Origin: Opeltia flavorubescens
Lineage: Eukaryota > Ascomycota > Lecanoromycetes > Teloschistales > Teloschistaceae
Length of the DNA stretch: 64,000 bases
Assembly (NCBI GenBank): GCA_000442125.1
Contig: KE546983.1
Location: 439,581-503,580 of the forward strand
Reading direction: 5' to 3'
The stretch's first letter is position 1. Every line of letters starts with the position of its first letter. The translations under genes were made by a program, and so were the position numbers. Shown here piece after piece: positions 13,501-25,849 of the stretch. Below the pieces are notes generated by a model. That model did no database searches, was not told the DNA's origin, and saw only the letters and a list, made by a program, of their open reading frames with translations.

Positions 13501-16500
13501 TATTATAATTACTAATAAAATATATACGGGTTTACCCAGGCTTATAGATTTATTTTTAGTTTTCTATTAATAGAATATCTATATATTTTAACTTCGGTAT
13601 ATTAATTATATTACCGATATTTTATTATAAATATAGATAATATTTAATTAAAATAGCTAAAGCCGCTTGTTTAGCTTATATTCTAAAAATCGTTATTTTT
13701 ATAGAATATACTACTTCTATTTAATAATTAGGATTAATAGATAATATAATAGTAGTATTTAAAATTATAGTAGTTATTACAGCGGCTATTATATAGCGCT
13801 TAAAGTTTTTTAAAAACTATTCAGGCTTTTATTTTAATATTTTAATAATTAGTTTATAATCTTTTAAACTAATTTACTAGTATTTATTAGTTTTATCTTT
13901 TTAAATAGTATTTAACTAAGTTTTTATAGCTAATTAAATAGGAAATAGTAAATTAATTCGAATATAGGCTTATTTAAATATAATCTATAATATAAATATA
14001 GTTTATAAAAGTATTTAATATTCTTAGTTTATATATAAAATTATAATTTTTTATAAAATCTAGTAAGTTTTAATATAAATTTATAACTTTAACGGTTTTA
14101 CTAGTATATAACGGTATTATAGTATATTTAATATTATAGACAATAACGTTTATTCTAGTACTTTTAATATTAATAGTAATTAATATTACTATATTATTAT
14201 AAAAGCTAATAGTTATTATATTAATAGATAAATATATATTAATATCTTTAGACTTTATAATATTTATTCCGATAAAAATCTTAATATTTAAATTATCTAT
14301 TAGATAAAACTCGCGCGTAATAATAATAAATTTTATAGCCTTTTTATTAAATATAAAAATTTTAATAATTATAAATTTAATACTATTATATTATCTTTTA
14401 TTAATATTTTTAATAGTTATAAAAGTTAGTATCTTTTAAATTATAATTTACAGTAGCTATTTTAATAAAAACTTTCGGTTAATTAGATTTATTATATAAT
14501 TTATATTTTAATAAAACCTATAATTCTTTGTATTAGATTATAGGCGAATATTTATAAATATATAACAGTATTTTTAAAAAGTAAAGTTTATTATCAGTAT
14601 ATTTTTTACGGTTAAATAAATTAACTAGAGTATTTATAGCGGTAGCTGTTTAATAATTTCTAGTTTAATAATTTCTAGCGTATTTTTAAATAATTTAACT
14701 GGTTTTAAAGGAATTTATATTAGTACTATTAAAATATTTAGTTTAATAGTTAGTTTATTTATAATAGTTATAACTAGAAATAGTTTTCTTTTATAACTAG
14801 AGCGTAAATAATAATATAAGGCGTTATTTAATTTAAAAATCTTATTATATTTATTATATTAGTATATTTTTACTGATTTAAATTTAAATATTATACGCTT
14901 TATTATAATAAAATAAAATTCTATTATATTATTATACTAATTAGAATCTTTAATAATAGTATATAAAACTTTATTAAACTTTTTATCTACTATATATTTA
15001 GCTTTAATAAAATTTATTAATTAATAGAAGCTGTTTTTATAATTTTAGTATTATTCTATTTTATTATTAAGAATTTATTTACTAAAAACTTTCTATTAAA
15101 AGTAAGCTTATTAATTATTTAACTATCGGTTTTATAAAGATTCCGGCTATTATTATATTATTAATAGCTATAGTTTTATTAATTTCCGGTTTAATTTTTT
15201 TATAATAGAGTATTAGTTTTAAATAAAAACTATTAGTAGTTATTTTAAATAGTATACTAATTATTATATATATAAAATTTATTTTTAATTAATAGAGTTA
15301 TAAAATTATAAAAAGATTTCGGTATTAATATATAGTAGGAAATATATTCGGCTGGTTTTTTTATATATAAATTAGGTATATAAATAAATATTTAGGCGTA
15401 TATTAAAGGTTACTTTATAGTAGTTAATATACTACTATTCCTTTATATTATTTACTTTTATCCTTTTATAAAAGATTTAATTATAGCGCCTCGCGGTTTT
15501 TATTACTATTATAGATATCGAATTAATTATTTTTTTTATTTTATAAAAACTTATAAAAGGCTTTAATAAGAGTTATTACAATTTTATCCGAAATTAATAT
15601 TTATAATCGGGCGTTAAAATATTTAATATTAATTATTATTTAAGTATTTTTAATAGATATTATCTTCGCGTTTTTTACTTTAAAAATAATATTATTAAAA
15701 TATTTTAAAAGGTTTTTTTAAGCTTATATATTATTAAAAAAATAGTATATTTATTTTAATTACGCTAATATAATAGATAATAGTTTATTAAAACGGTTTC
15801 CAAGAAATATATATTATAATTTAATATTTTCGTCTAAATATACAAATTTATAAGTAGGCTTATTAACTATAATAGTATATTATATAATTATTTTATTTTA
15901 TAAATAAAAATTTAAATTATAGTATAATTTTAATATATTTATTATTTTATATTTAATTTTTATATATTATATAAAAGTATATATATTATAATAGATATTA
16001 TAAAATTTTATAGATTCTATAGGCTGTTTATTATTATTTAATTAGAATAAACTAATATTATAAACCTTTTATTACAATTTAATAGGTATTAGTATAGTTA
16101 TTAAATTTAATAATATAGTAATTAGTTAATTCTAGAAGTTTTATATAAAAAATTCTAGTAGTTAAGCTAGATAGGTATTTATAAATTATTATCTATTTAA
16201 AAGAATTTATTACTTTTATAGCGGATTATAATTATTTATAAATTTATATTATTATTATTTATATAATAGAAATCCTATTATATTTAATAGCGGTATAGCG
16301 CTCTTTTTTAATTTTATTAAATTAAGTAGACTAGATTTAATACTAGAACTATAATTTCGCTGCCTAAATATATAATTAAATTTCGTAATATTTATAAATT
16401 TACTAAATTATTATAAGTCTTTTAGCGAGTTTAAAAGATAAAAGTATAAGTTTAAACGATTCTAGGTAAAATTTATTACTAGTTTTTAAATATAGATTTA

Positions 16501-17052
16501 AAAGCTTTTATTTTTAAAGATTATAGTAATATTATTATAAAAATTCTATATTATTTTTGTAAAAATACGTGAATATTCGCCTTAAATTATAGGGTAAATA
16601 GTAATAAGAGCTATATTAGCTTAATTTACTTAATTATTAAAAGATTCCTATATTAAAGAATAATATAAACTCGGACTTCTTTTATAAATAAAGTTGGTAT
16701 AAATTTTAAAAATTATTATAAACGCCGGATACTATTTTAAAAATAATTTAATATATTTTTGGAATATTTTAATTTAGAAGATAATTATAATAAAAGCTAG
16801 TATAATAGCGAGGTCGGTAGAATTTTTTAAATTTTTATAGAAGGTATTTAGAACTTCGCTAGAAGGATTAGAAATTAAAGTATATTTTAATTAACTCTAT
16901 TAATTAAGTATTAATATAAAAGCGGTATTTTAATAGGCGGAAGAATATTAAATCTATCCAAAGGATTTAATACTATATAATAGTTAATAGTATATATTTA
17001 CGGAAATTAATAATATTATATTTTATATAAATTATTATTAATTACTATTATT
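13501..17052 (-). pseudogene. gag and protease region of copy B, degraded
   Basis: By position between the 5' LTR and the reverse transcriptase, this 3.5-kb stretch should hold gag and protease. It aligns with copy D 42468-46050. No capsid or zinc-knuckle motif is clear enough to place by eye. Because the match to D is collinear I treat it as the same internal region rather than as an inserted sequence. It is degraded throughout. Confidence 0.55.
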
Positions 17053-17257
17053 TATTATATAGTAGATATAAAATAATAGTATTATATTAAATATAAAGAA
17101 TTATCTATTTATAAAATCTATAATTAAATAAATATAAGCGCTAAAAAGCGCTAAATTTAACTGGGTAAATTTATTTAAAAGGCCTCTTTCGGGCTATAAT
17201 AGCTACTCAACTCTACCTGCCCTATTAGCCTTCTGCCTATACGGTATAACCGCAATA
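17053..17257 (-). repeat. 5' LTR of copy B
   Basis: This 205-bp repeat is the upstream LTR of copy B on the minus strand. It keeps more GC than its partner (for example 17160-17256), which shows that RIP hit the two LTRs unevenly, so their divergence cannot be used directly as an age. Confidence 0.9.
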
Positions 17258-17262
17258 TTACT
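17258..17262. repeat. target site duplication TTACT, right
   Basis: This is the second copy of the 5-bp duplication flanking copy B; copy A resumes immediately after it at 17263. Confidence 0.88.
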
Positions 17263-17473
17263 AGTATTTATTATAGATATACAATTTTAATAAAAAATTA
17301 ATAGGATAAATAAAATTAAATAGTTATTATAACTCGAAAAAAGTATTATTAATAGATTTATATAATTAAATTTAGCGGTTTTTAGCGTCTATATTTATTT
17401 AATTATATATTTTATAGATAAATAGTTATTTATCTTTAATAGAATACTATTATTTTATATTAACTATATAATA
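17263..17473 (+). mobile_element. Ty3/Gypsy copy A, 3' end with 3' LTR
   Basis: After copy B, copy A continues with 6 bp of internal sequence and its own 3' LTR at 17269-17473, in plus orientation and therefore inverted relative to the adjacent LTR of B. The two LTRs face each other over about 12 bp, giving an LTR-LTR palindrome at the B/A boundary. The end of this LTR is placed by comparison with D. Confidence 0.85.
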
Positions 17474-18061
17474 TTATTTTTATTGTTGTAAATCTATTAA
17501 TTATTTAGAATAATATATTTATTTCTAGTAATAGATTTTGCTAAAATACTAAACTAGTTTTATCCATTTATTATAAGTACTTCGAATTTTTAAAAAAATT
17601 CTTTTTTCAAAACCTATTTTCGGTTGATAATACAATTACTATAAATATTATCAATTTTCTAATAGTTTTTTAACTTATTAATTATTATATACTTCGCGTT
17701 TATATTATATTAGCGTATTTATATTAGAATTTGTAATATATTCTAGTTTATAACTACTTTAATATATTTTTATTAAATACTAAATAAATTTAAATTTAAA
17801 ATTTATTTATATTTTATTAATCTATTTTTATAATTTAAAATAAGTTTCGCGATTGAAAATAAAACTATATATTATTAAATTAATAATAAAATACCTGTAA
17901 TTTATAATCGAAACAAAGCTATTAATTATATTAATTAAAAATATCTATTTTCTTTTATTAGATATTTCAATATCAAAAAAAATAATTTTAGTATTAAAAA
18001 TTATATTAATTATTTTAAAATATTATTTATAAATAAATAATCTATAAAATTTTCAAATATA
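17474..18061. other. unassigned AT-rich spacer
   Basis: There are 588 bp between the 3' LTR of A and the right arm of inverted repeat J. I see no LTR, no long open frame and no match to the other families here. It may be the interior of the element that owns the J arms. Confidence 0.45.
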
Positions 18062-18575
18062 ATATAATCAATATAAAAAGGATATAATAGTAGAAAATTA
18101 TATAGAAATATAAATAGTAGCCTAGCGTTTTATTATTATTTATACGAAAAATTAATTATAGAAAATATATATATATTAATATCTAGAGATCTATAAATAT
18201 TAAAAGGCAATTTTTTAACTATATAAGCCCCTTTTTTTTCTAATTTAATATAGCGATATAATATTTTAGCGGAAGCTATATAAAAGTTGTATAATACTAA
18301 AATAAACTAGAGTATTATTAATTATAATTATATAATTTTATATTTATTAATATTTTTACTATTTTATAAGTAAACGAAATATATATAACGAGTAGCTAAA
18401 TCTTTTATATAGAACGCGCGTATTTAAATATATATAAATTAAATTATAATTTTAAAAATATATAACGTTTATAAATATTAATATATTAGATATTTTGATA
18501 TTATTTATAAAATTTATAAATAGTTTTATTTTATATATTAATAGTTATTTGGTAATAATACTAATTCTATATATT
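18062..18575 (-). repeat. inverted repeat J, right arm
   Basis: This is the reverse-complement partner of 3415-3945. The arm ends against the start of repeat C1; a 60-codon open frame at 18495-18677 crosses that junction and is not considered a gene. Confidence 0.72.
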
Positions 18576-20313
18576 ATAATATATTATACTAGTATCGGGC
18601 TATTATTCCGAAAAGTAAATAAAATTCGATTCGAAAAATTAATATATAATAATTTAAATCCTTATAACTTTTATTAAATCGAAAAAATAATCGAAAATAA
18701 AAATTTAATATTTTAATTAATTGAAATAAATAGTAAATTACTTTTACAAATATTATTAAAATTATTAATAAAAATAATATAATTCTTTTTTATTGGTTAA
18801 AAATTATAATATATCTTTAAATATTTGTATTTAAAAGTTTAAAGCGTTTAATTCTAATATCTACTAATCGAAAATTTATTCTTATATAATAAATCTATCC
18901 TTTTTTTTTAAACTTTTATTTAGCTGAAAAAATTTATTTTTTATTCTTTTATAATTTTATAATTAATTAAACTATTAATATCTATTCAATATTTTTATAA
19001 CTAAATTTATATCTATTAATCCATTATATATATTACTAATTTGGTCGAGAATAAACTATAAACTAGGACTAATATTAATTTAGTAACTTTTTTAATTGTA
19101 AAATAAATCGAAATTATAATATTTAATTTTAATTATATCAAAAAATCTAAATCCACTAGTAATATTTATTATTAGTTCGTTAAAAGAAAAATAAGTATCG
19201 ATTATATATATCTAGCCGTATAATAGGTAATATATAAATATATACGTTTATTAAAATTTACTAAATTAATTAAAAAAAAGTATTAAAAAATATTAAAGAT
19301 AAAAAATTTAATATAAATTATATTATCTATAACCTTTATTAATATTAAAAATTTTAAAACCGATATTATTAATAGTAAAATATTATTAATATAAATTTAG
19401 TTTTTTTTAAACTAAAAAATAATAAAAAGCCGGCTGGAATTAAATAAAAGTAAATATACCTATTTTTAAAATAAAAGCGAGTATAATAGTTTTTAAAATA
19501 AATAATAATTAAACGGAAACTAGTATATTAAAAAAATATAAAGAAGTTATAAATAATAAATACAAGAAATTAATAGTATTAATTTTAAATAGAAAAAATT
19601 TAAGTTTAATTTATAATTCCGAATTTAAATATAATAATTCTATAATATTTATAGTAACCCGCGTTTAAATTTATATTATAAATTAAATAAAATAAAATTC
19701 AAATTAAATTAAAATTAAATTATAACTAATAATAGTAATTTCTATTAGTAATACCGTTATATTTTATAAATTTATTATAAAAAAAAGAAATTATTAAATC
19801 TATTTATAAATCGAATAAAGTAATAATAGAATATTTTTATTGAATTTAATTAATAAATTAGTTAGTATAAACGCTAATTAATAGTATAAAGGAATTAAAT
19901 TCTATAATAAAATACTAAATAATTATTCGAATTAATTATTTTTTATAAATATTAATATTATAAATTATAAAATTCGAAAAGTTTTAATATTAAAAAAATA
20001 AAAAATAGTAAAATTAAAAGGCTGTTTTTTTATAAATTATAGATATAATCGCTATAAAATTCTATAATTTTTATAGATATAAAAACAGGTTAATTATAAA
20101 ATATATTGTTTTAAAAAAAATTTTTAACGGAAGTTATATAAATTATAATTATTTAGATTTTAATATATCTAATAATTTCTATATATAAATTATTTTTTAT
20201 TCTTAAATTATTATTTTTAATAATATCTAGGTAATTAATATAAAATATTATTTAATATAGTTATAAATATTTGATTTATAAAAGTCTACTCAAATTCTAA
20301 ATAATATTTCAAA

Positions 20314-20314
20314 N
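20314..20314. other. ambiguous base N
   Basis: A single N is present in the supplied sequence, inside repeat C1. Confidence 0.99.
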
Positions 20315-20760
20315 CGAAATTGACGAAATAAAAAATAAAAATAAAAAGAATAAACTATAATACTCGCTATAAAAGATATTATATCTATTATAATATCTAT
20401 TACGCCCGTTATAATACCTATTAAAAAGTATATCTTTATAAAATTGGATTTAAATATAGATAGATATAAAAGAAATATAATTTAAATATTATATATATTA
20501 AATATAATAGAAATATAAAAATAAATTAAAAATTAAAAATTAAATAATAATTTATACTATATTTTTATATTTTATTAATACTAATTATATTACTAGTAAT
20601 ATCTTTTTTTTATATAGCGAATCTAGAAGGAGATATAATTAAAGAATTTAAAAGAAATTTAAAGTTAATATAATAATTACTAGCGTTATAAATAGTAATA
20701 GCTATAATTAATTTTAATAATAATATTTTTAAAAATTTTGAAATAGATTGTAAAGGCGAT

Positions 20761-20770
20761 ATATATTTTA
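20761..20770. repeat. 10-bp direct repeat ATATATTTTA, left
   Basis: This string is identical to 21330-21339 and borders the extra segment found in C1 but not in C2. It is a likely target site duplication, though its AT-only composition weakens the case. Confidence 0.6.
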
Positions 20771-21329
20771 TAGCTATCTAGTATATTTTTATAATCGTTA
20801 CGCAACGGTTTTAAGCGTTGTTACTACAATTAAAACAATTGCAATTGCAGTTTCAAAATAGAATAAAGTCGATATATCGATTTTATTAGTATATCTAAGG
20901 CTAGATATAGAAACTATATAGTATTTTATACTGGTTAGTATATTTAATAAGCTTTATATAAACTTTTAAAGCTGTTTAAAAAATTAAAACTCGAATTTTT
21001 TAAGAATTTGAATTAAAGATTTATAGATCTTTTAATCTTTTTAAATATACTATAACTAATTATATTATCTATTTATAATAAAATAAAACAGTTTTCTTGA
21101 TAAATATATAATAGTATTATTTCTATTCAGAAAAAAAAAAAAAAAAAAAAACTACTGCAACTGCTATTATAAAAACTACTATTATAATTATTATCTTGAA
21201 AATTTAACTGCAACTGCGACTGCTACTATAGTGCAATTATAGCGCAATAATTGCATTACTTGATACCGTTACGCAACTGTAGCGCAACCGTAATATAAAG
21301 GTAGTAAAACTTATATATAGGCCTATAAA
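20771..21329. mobile_element. GC-richer insertion in C1, MITE-like
   Basis: This segment of about 559 bp is absent from the matching site in C2 (about 30090-30110) and is flanked by a perfect 10-bp repeat. It keeps CpA and TpG (runs built from TTGCAATTGCA and GCAACTGC motifs), so RIP has largely spared it. CGTTACGCAAC occurs in direct orientation near both ends (about 20794 and 21268). The outermost bases show only weak inverted similarity (TATAG... at both ends). It contains a run of 22 A at 21131-21152 and no open frame. A duplication of 9-10 bp would suit a Mutator-type non-autonomous element; that assignment is inference. Confidence 0.62.
21131..21152 (+). repeat. poly-A run of 22
   Basis: An uninterrupted A22 lies inside the 20771-21329 insertion, followed directly by a GCAACTGC motif. 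It is not at the end of the insertion, so it is not obviously a retrotransposition tail. Confidence 0.9.
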
Positions 21330-21339
21330 ATATATTTTA
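21330..21339. repeat. 10-bp direct repeat ATATATTTTA, right
   Basis: This is the right copy of the putative target duplication around the 20771-21329 insertion. Confidence 0.6.
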
Positions 21340-22114
21340 AAAGATATAAATAATATTAGAATTCTAAAGGATATATTTTATAATAATTAATAGTTATTTC
21401 GGCTATTTTAACGGTATTTTTTTTTTTAGATTGAAAACTACTATAATAATTACAAATAAAATATATTTTAGTTTTAGGCTATTTTAATAATAGATATTAA
21501 AATTTATTTTAGGCTATTATATTATTAATTATTAGAGTTTTTATAGGCTATTTTTATAGTAATTATTAATATTAAATAAAATTATTTTATTATAATAGTA
21601 TTTATTTTTAATTAAATTTAATATAATTTAATTTTTATATAATAATATAAAAACTATTTTTTTATTTAAATTGGTTATTTTATTAATATTTTTAATTATA
21701 CTAGACTCTTTATAAATTTTTTAAAATCTATAATAAGGTATATTAATATATTTATAATATTTATAATTTAAAATAGAACTATATATAGTTATTTATATAG
21801 GAAAACGGGTATTTAAAAATCTAAACCGATATAATTAAAAGTTTATTCTTATAATTTATTAATAATTATAGCGAATATAAATTAAATTAAAAATTATTTT
21901 CTTTTTATTATATATTTATTAATTCGCTTTCTAAAATTATTAAAAGAATTTAATAAATTAGATATTTTTCTTTATAAATTATACTACTAATAATTTATTC
22001 TTTAATAATATTTTAAACGAGATATATTATTTATAATCGAGATTTATTAATTATATTATTTTTAAGGTAAATATTATATATTAATATTATTAGAGCGTCG
22101 ATTTTTAATTTTAA

Positions 22115-25100
22115 TTTTAAAAACGTTAAACTTTTAGATTTAAAAATATTTAGCTAGTTTAAAAATATTTTTTTAATCCTAGATTTTTATATATTCTAAT
22201 TATAGAAGTTAAAGTTATAATAAATTTTAAATTTTCTATATATATTTTATAATAGTTTACAATTTAATAAATTGACTATTTTATTATATATTATTAAAAT
22301 TATGTAATTTTAAAAAAAATTCGAATTATATTATAAATTATAAAGCTTCTAAATTAAAAATCTATATTTTTAAAAAATTTAAAAATTTATTATTTAATTA
22401 GTTTTATTTAAACGTTGAATTATATTATAAAAATTATAATTATAAAAGATTTTTCTTTATTATTATACGAATCGAGTATTAATAGTATTATATTAAACTT
22501 ATATATTTGTAATTAAATATAATTATTTTAAGCGATATTAGAAAAAATAATATTAAATATTCGCTTTAATAATAATATTTTTAAAGTTAGTAAATATAAT
22601 CGAAAAAATTTATATAAAATCGCTAATAAATATTACTCGCTTCCCTTTAATAAAGATATCTTTATTATATATACTATATAATATTTAGTTAATAGCTATA
22701 AAATAATATATATATTATATAGATACTTTTCAAAATAAATTACTAAATTTTAAACTTTAATTAATAAAATATAAAAGATTATTTAAAATATTAATTAGAA
22801 TTTTAACGTAAAAATATAATATTTAATTTCTAAAAAATAGTTATATAGTAATATTAGAAAATATAATATAAATAACTATTTTATTATAAATATAAAAATA
22901 ATAATATAAAATTTAATATAAAAAGATTTTATTTATACTAGCCGGCCTTTTAAAAAAAGGTCGATTTTTATCTATAAACTTGAAAATAATATAATTATAT
23001 ACTATTTATTATTTATTATTAAATTTCGGCCGATTTTTTTTTAATAGCCGCTATTATTTATTAATATTATAATTTAATTTTATTGTAATTAAAATTTTTT
23101 TAATAATATAATTTTAATTATATATATAAATTTATAACTAAAATATTTTAAAATTTTATTTTAATTTATAATAAGATATTATATTTAATATAATCCGTAA
23201 TTTTTTTAAAATATTTAAAACTTTTTAGAATTTAAAAGTATTTTATATTAAATAAAAACTTTAAATTATTATAAATTAATATTTAAAATTATTATAAATA
23301 TTTTAATTTATTATAGATATATATTATAATATAAAAAACTTAAAGTTATTTTCCTTTTATAAATAAAATTATTTTCTTAAAATAATACTTTTATTTAAAA
23401 TTATTAAATATTAAACTATATAAAAAATATATTATTCAAATAGTATTATATATAACTTTTTTATATTTTTCAAAATAAATAAATAATTCCGTATTAAAAA
23501 TTATTAAAATAAACCGCGAAAAATAATATTATTTTTATATAATAAAATTATAATAATATATATAATTAAATACAATTTTTTTTTTAATTTTTAATAATTC
23601 CTTTTCTAAATATATCTAATACTCTAGAAATTTCTAATATAAAATATTATAGCTATTTTTATTTTAAATATTATATTTAAACTTTTTTATAAAAATTAAA
23701 ATTATATTTTTTATTTATTAAACGAGTATATTAGCCGGAATTCTATTTAAAAATATAATCTAATTTATTTCTTTTAGATAAAAACAAAATTTTTAACCTA
23801 GTAGTAATTTTTAATAATTTTAATATTTAAAAAGTTTTTTATTTATTTATAATAAACTAATAATTCTATTATTTAAATATTGTACTATTTAATTTTTTTT
23901 AATTTTTTTTTAAATTATTATAATAGTTCTATAATTATTACTTTTATATATATATTTATAAATATATTAAACTATTTTAAAACTAGAATAAACTCTAATT
24001 TTTATATAATAAATATATTAATTATTGAAATATAGACTATAAAATACAATCTAATAATTATTAAAAATAAAAAAATTATTTTTTTCTATTTAAATATAAC
24101 TATAATTCAATCGCTAATTATTAAAGTAACCGTTATTAAAAAAATTAATTTCTTTTTAAAATAATTTAAAAAATCCTTTTAAATATTATTTTAAACTATT
24201 ATTAAAGAATTTAACTATATAGAAAATATTAGGATATATATTATTATATAGTTATATATTATAGATTTCTATATAATTCGAATTAAAAATATATTTAAAT
24301 TAGATTTGAATAATAATAATTTAATAGTTATTATTAAATAAACGATATTTATATTTGAAAATATATTTTAATAATTAGTAAAAATTAATAGATATATATA
24401 AAAAAGTTTTTATTTCTAGTATTTAATCGTTTATATCTATTTTAAAACTTTTTTAAAAATACCGGCTTTAATTTCTTTTAATAATATTTTTTTTTTATAT
24501 TAAAAACCCTTATAATAATATTTAAGCGATTAATAGTTTTTTTATTCAATTTTAATATTTTAATAATTGTAGGCTATTTTAAATTAATAGTTATTATTAA
24601 AAATAGAGAAGATTGTTTATAATACTATATAATATTATACGAATCTATTATTATTAACTATATAAAACAGTTACTATATATATAAAAAAAGGATAAAATT
24701 ATTTAATATTTAAAACTTAAATGGTTATCTATAAAATATATATTATCTATTTACTATTTAATAATTTTAAATTATTTAATATAATTTAACTCGAATTCTA
24801 TTTTAATTTTAATAAATAAGATTAAATATATTCTAGTTATATACTATTTATATATTATAAATATACTATTAGAAAAGCTTTATATTATAAACGATTACTT
24901 TTTTTTATAATATATTAATAAAAATAAATCGGATAATAATTATATTAATATATATAATCCCTATTATTTTATTTACTAATAAAATAATTGTAATCAAATT
25001 CTTATTTATTTTTTATTAAAAAAACGTAATATAATAGTATATAACTATAATAATTCGAATTAGTTATTTAAAAGTTATATTTATTAAAATTTTAACTTTT

Positions 25101-25170
25101 TTTAAAATAGATAAATATCCCGGAAATAGTTTTTAAAATATTTATTTAAATTAATATTTAAATTTTATTA
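22115..25170 (+). pseudogene. long degenerate frames in repeat C1
   Basis: Plus-strand frames between about 22115 and 25170 are more open than expected: two long blocks (about 22115-23085 and 24020-25160) have around half the stop density of random DNA of this composition, and the stops are TAA/TAG as RIP would create from Gln and Trp codons. The conceptual product is rich in Ile, Tyr, Phe, Lys and Asn, mostly a result of AT bias, and may have been over 1,000 residues. I find no reverse transcriptase, DDE, HUH or helicase motif. The block ends at the insertion at 25176. I infer the main gene of repeat C; function unknown. Confidence 0.4.
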
Positions 25171-25175
25171 TTACC

Positions 25176-25849
25176 TTAGAGAACTACTATAGATTTTCAA
25201 TAGTCTATTCTAACGATATTAGTAATAATATTAGCAAAAATATCGTATAGGAAAGATTATCGTATATACAGGTCTATTATATTATATTTTCAAGATTATT
25301 TATACTGAAATTATATATTTTTATATAAAAAAAGCTTATTTTTATCGTTTACTAAATAATTTTCTATTAATAATCTCTTTTTTTATATTTAAACTGGCGG
25401 ATTCGAATTTTAAACCTACGGCTGAAATTTTTTAATTGGATATAACTAGCTACTAGACGCTGATTAAGCAAATCTAATTATATTTTTTAAAAGCTAAACC
25501 GCTGTATTATATACTATTAATAGAAAAAATGCTTATATAATTAATTATATACCGTTTATTTATTTTCTATAAGAAAATATAGTGTTTTTTTTATACTAAA
25601 CTTTTAATATCTTAAAAATATCTTATAATATAATATTACTAAATTAATAACGGCTATTTCTATAAATAGTATATTTCTAGCTTATTAATATACTAATAGT
25701 AAAAATATATATATTTTTTACACCTACTATTATTTTTAAAATAAAGTTTAAAAAAATTTCGTATTAATAAATACTTAAATAGCTGTTTTAAAAATTTAAA
25801 CTGTAAAAATACTATTGAAAATTAATAAAATACCCCTAAAATACTCTAA
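25176..25849. mobile_element. insertion in C1 with short terminal inverted repeats
   Basis: This segment of about 674 bp has no counterpart in C2 (matching site about 36280). Its ends are similar when inverted: TTAGAG at 25176 against CTCTAA at 25844-25849, and TTTTCAATAGT (about 25194) against its complement near 25812. It keeps many CpA/TpG sites (for example 25385-25560), unlike the host repeat. No open frame of note is present. It looks like a MITE or other short DNA transposon; a target duplication is not clear. Confidence 0.55.

Larger units (their letters stand above)
10090..17257 (-). mobile_element. Ty3/Gypsy copy B, complete with both LTRs
   Basis: This element of 7,168 bp lies in reverse orientation inside copy A. 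Its termini are TATTG and CAATA, which are RIP forms of TGTTG and CAACA. LTRs lie at 10090-10285 (3' LTR) and 17053-17257 (5' LTR). The 5-bp direct duplication TTACT flanks it. The internal sequence matches the reverse complement of copies A and D along its length. It has all structural parts in outline but is a fossil with very many breaks. It is younger than copy A, which it splits. Confidence 0.92.

Noticed and set aside
18495-18677. 60-codon open frame on the plus strand
   Set aside because: It crosses the junction between the inverted-repeat arm J and repeat C1, has no motif, and its composition is just AT bias (Ile, Tyr, Leu, Asn). A chance frame.
21131-21152. Poly-A run as a LINE/SINE tail
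   Set aside because: It lies inside the insertion rather than at its end, and the flanking duplication lies 180 bp further on.
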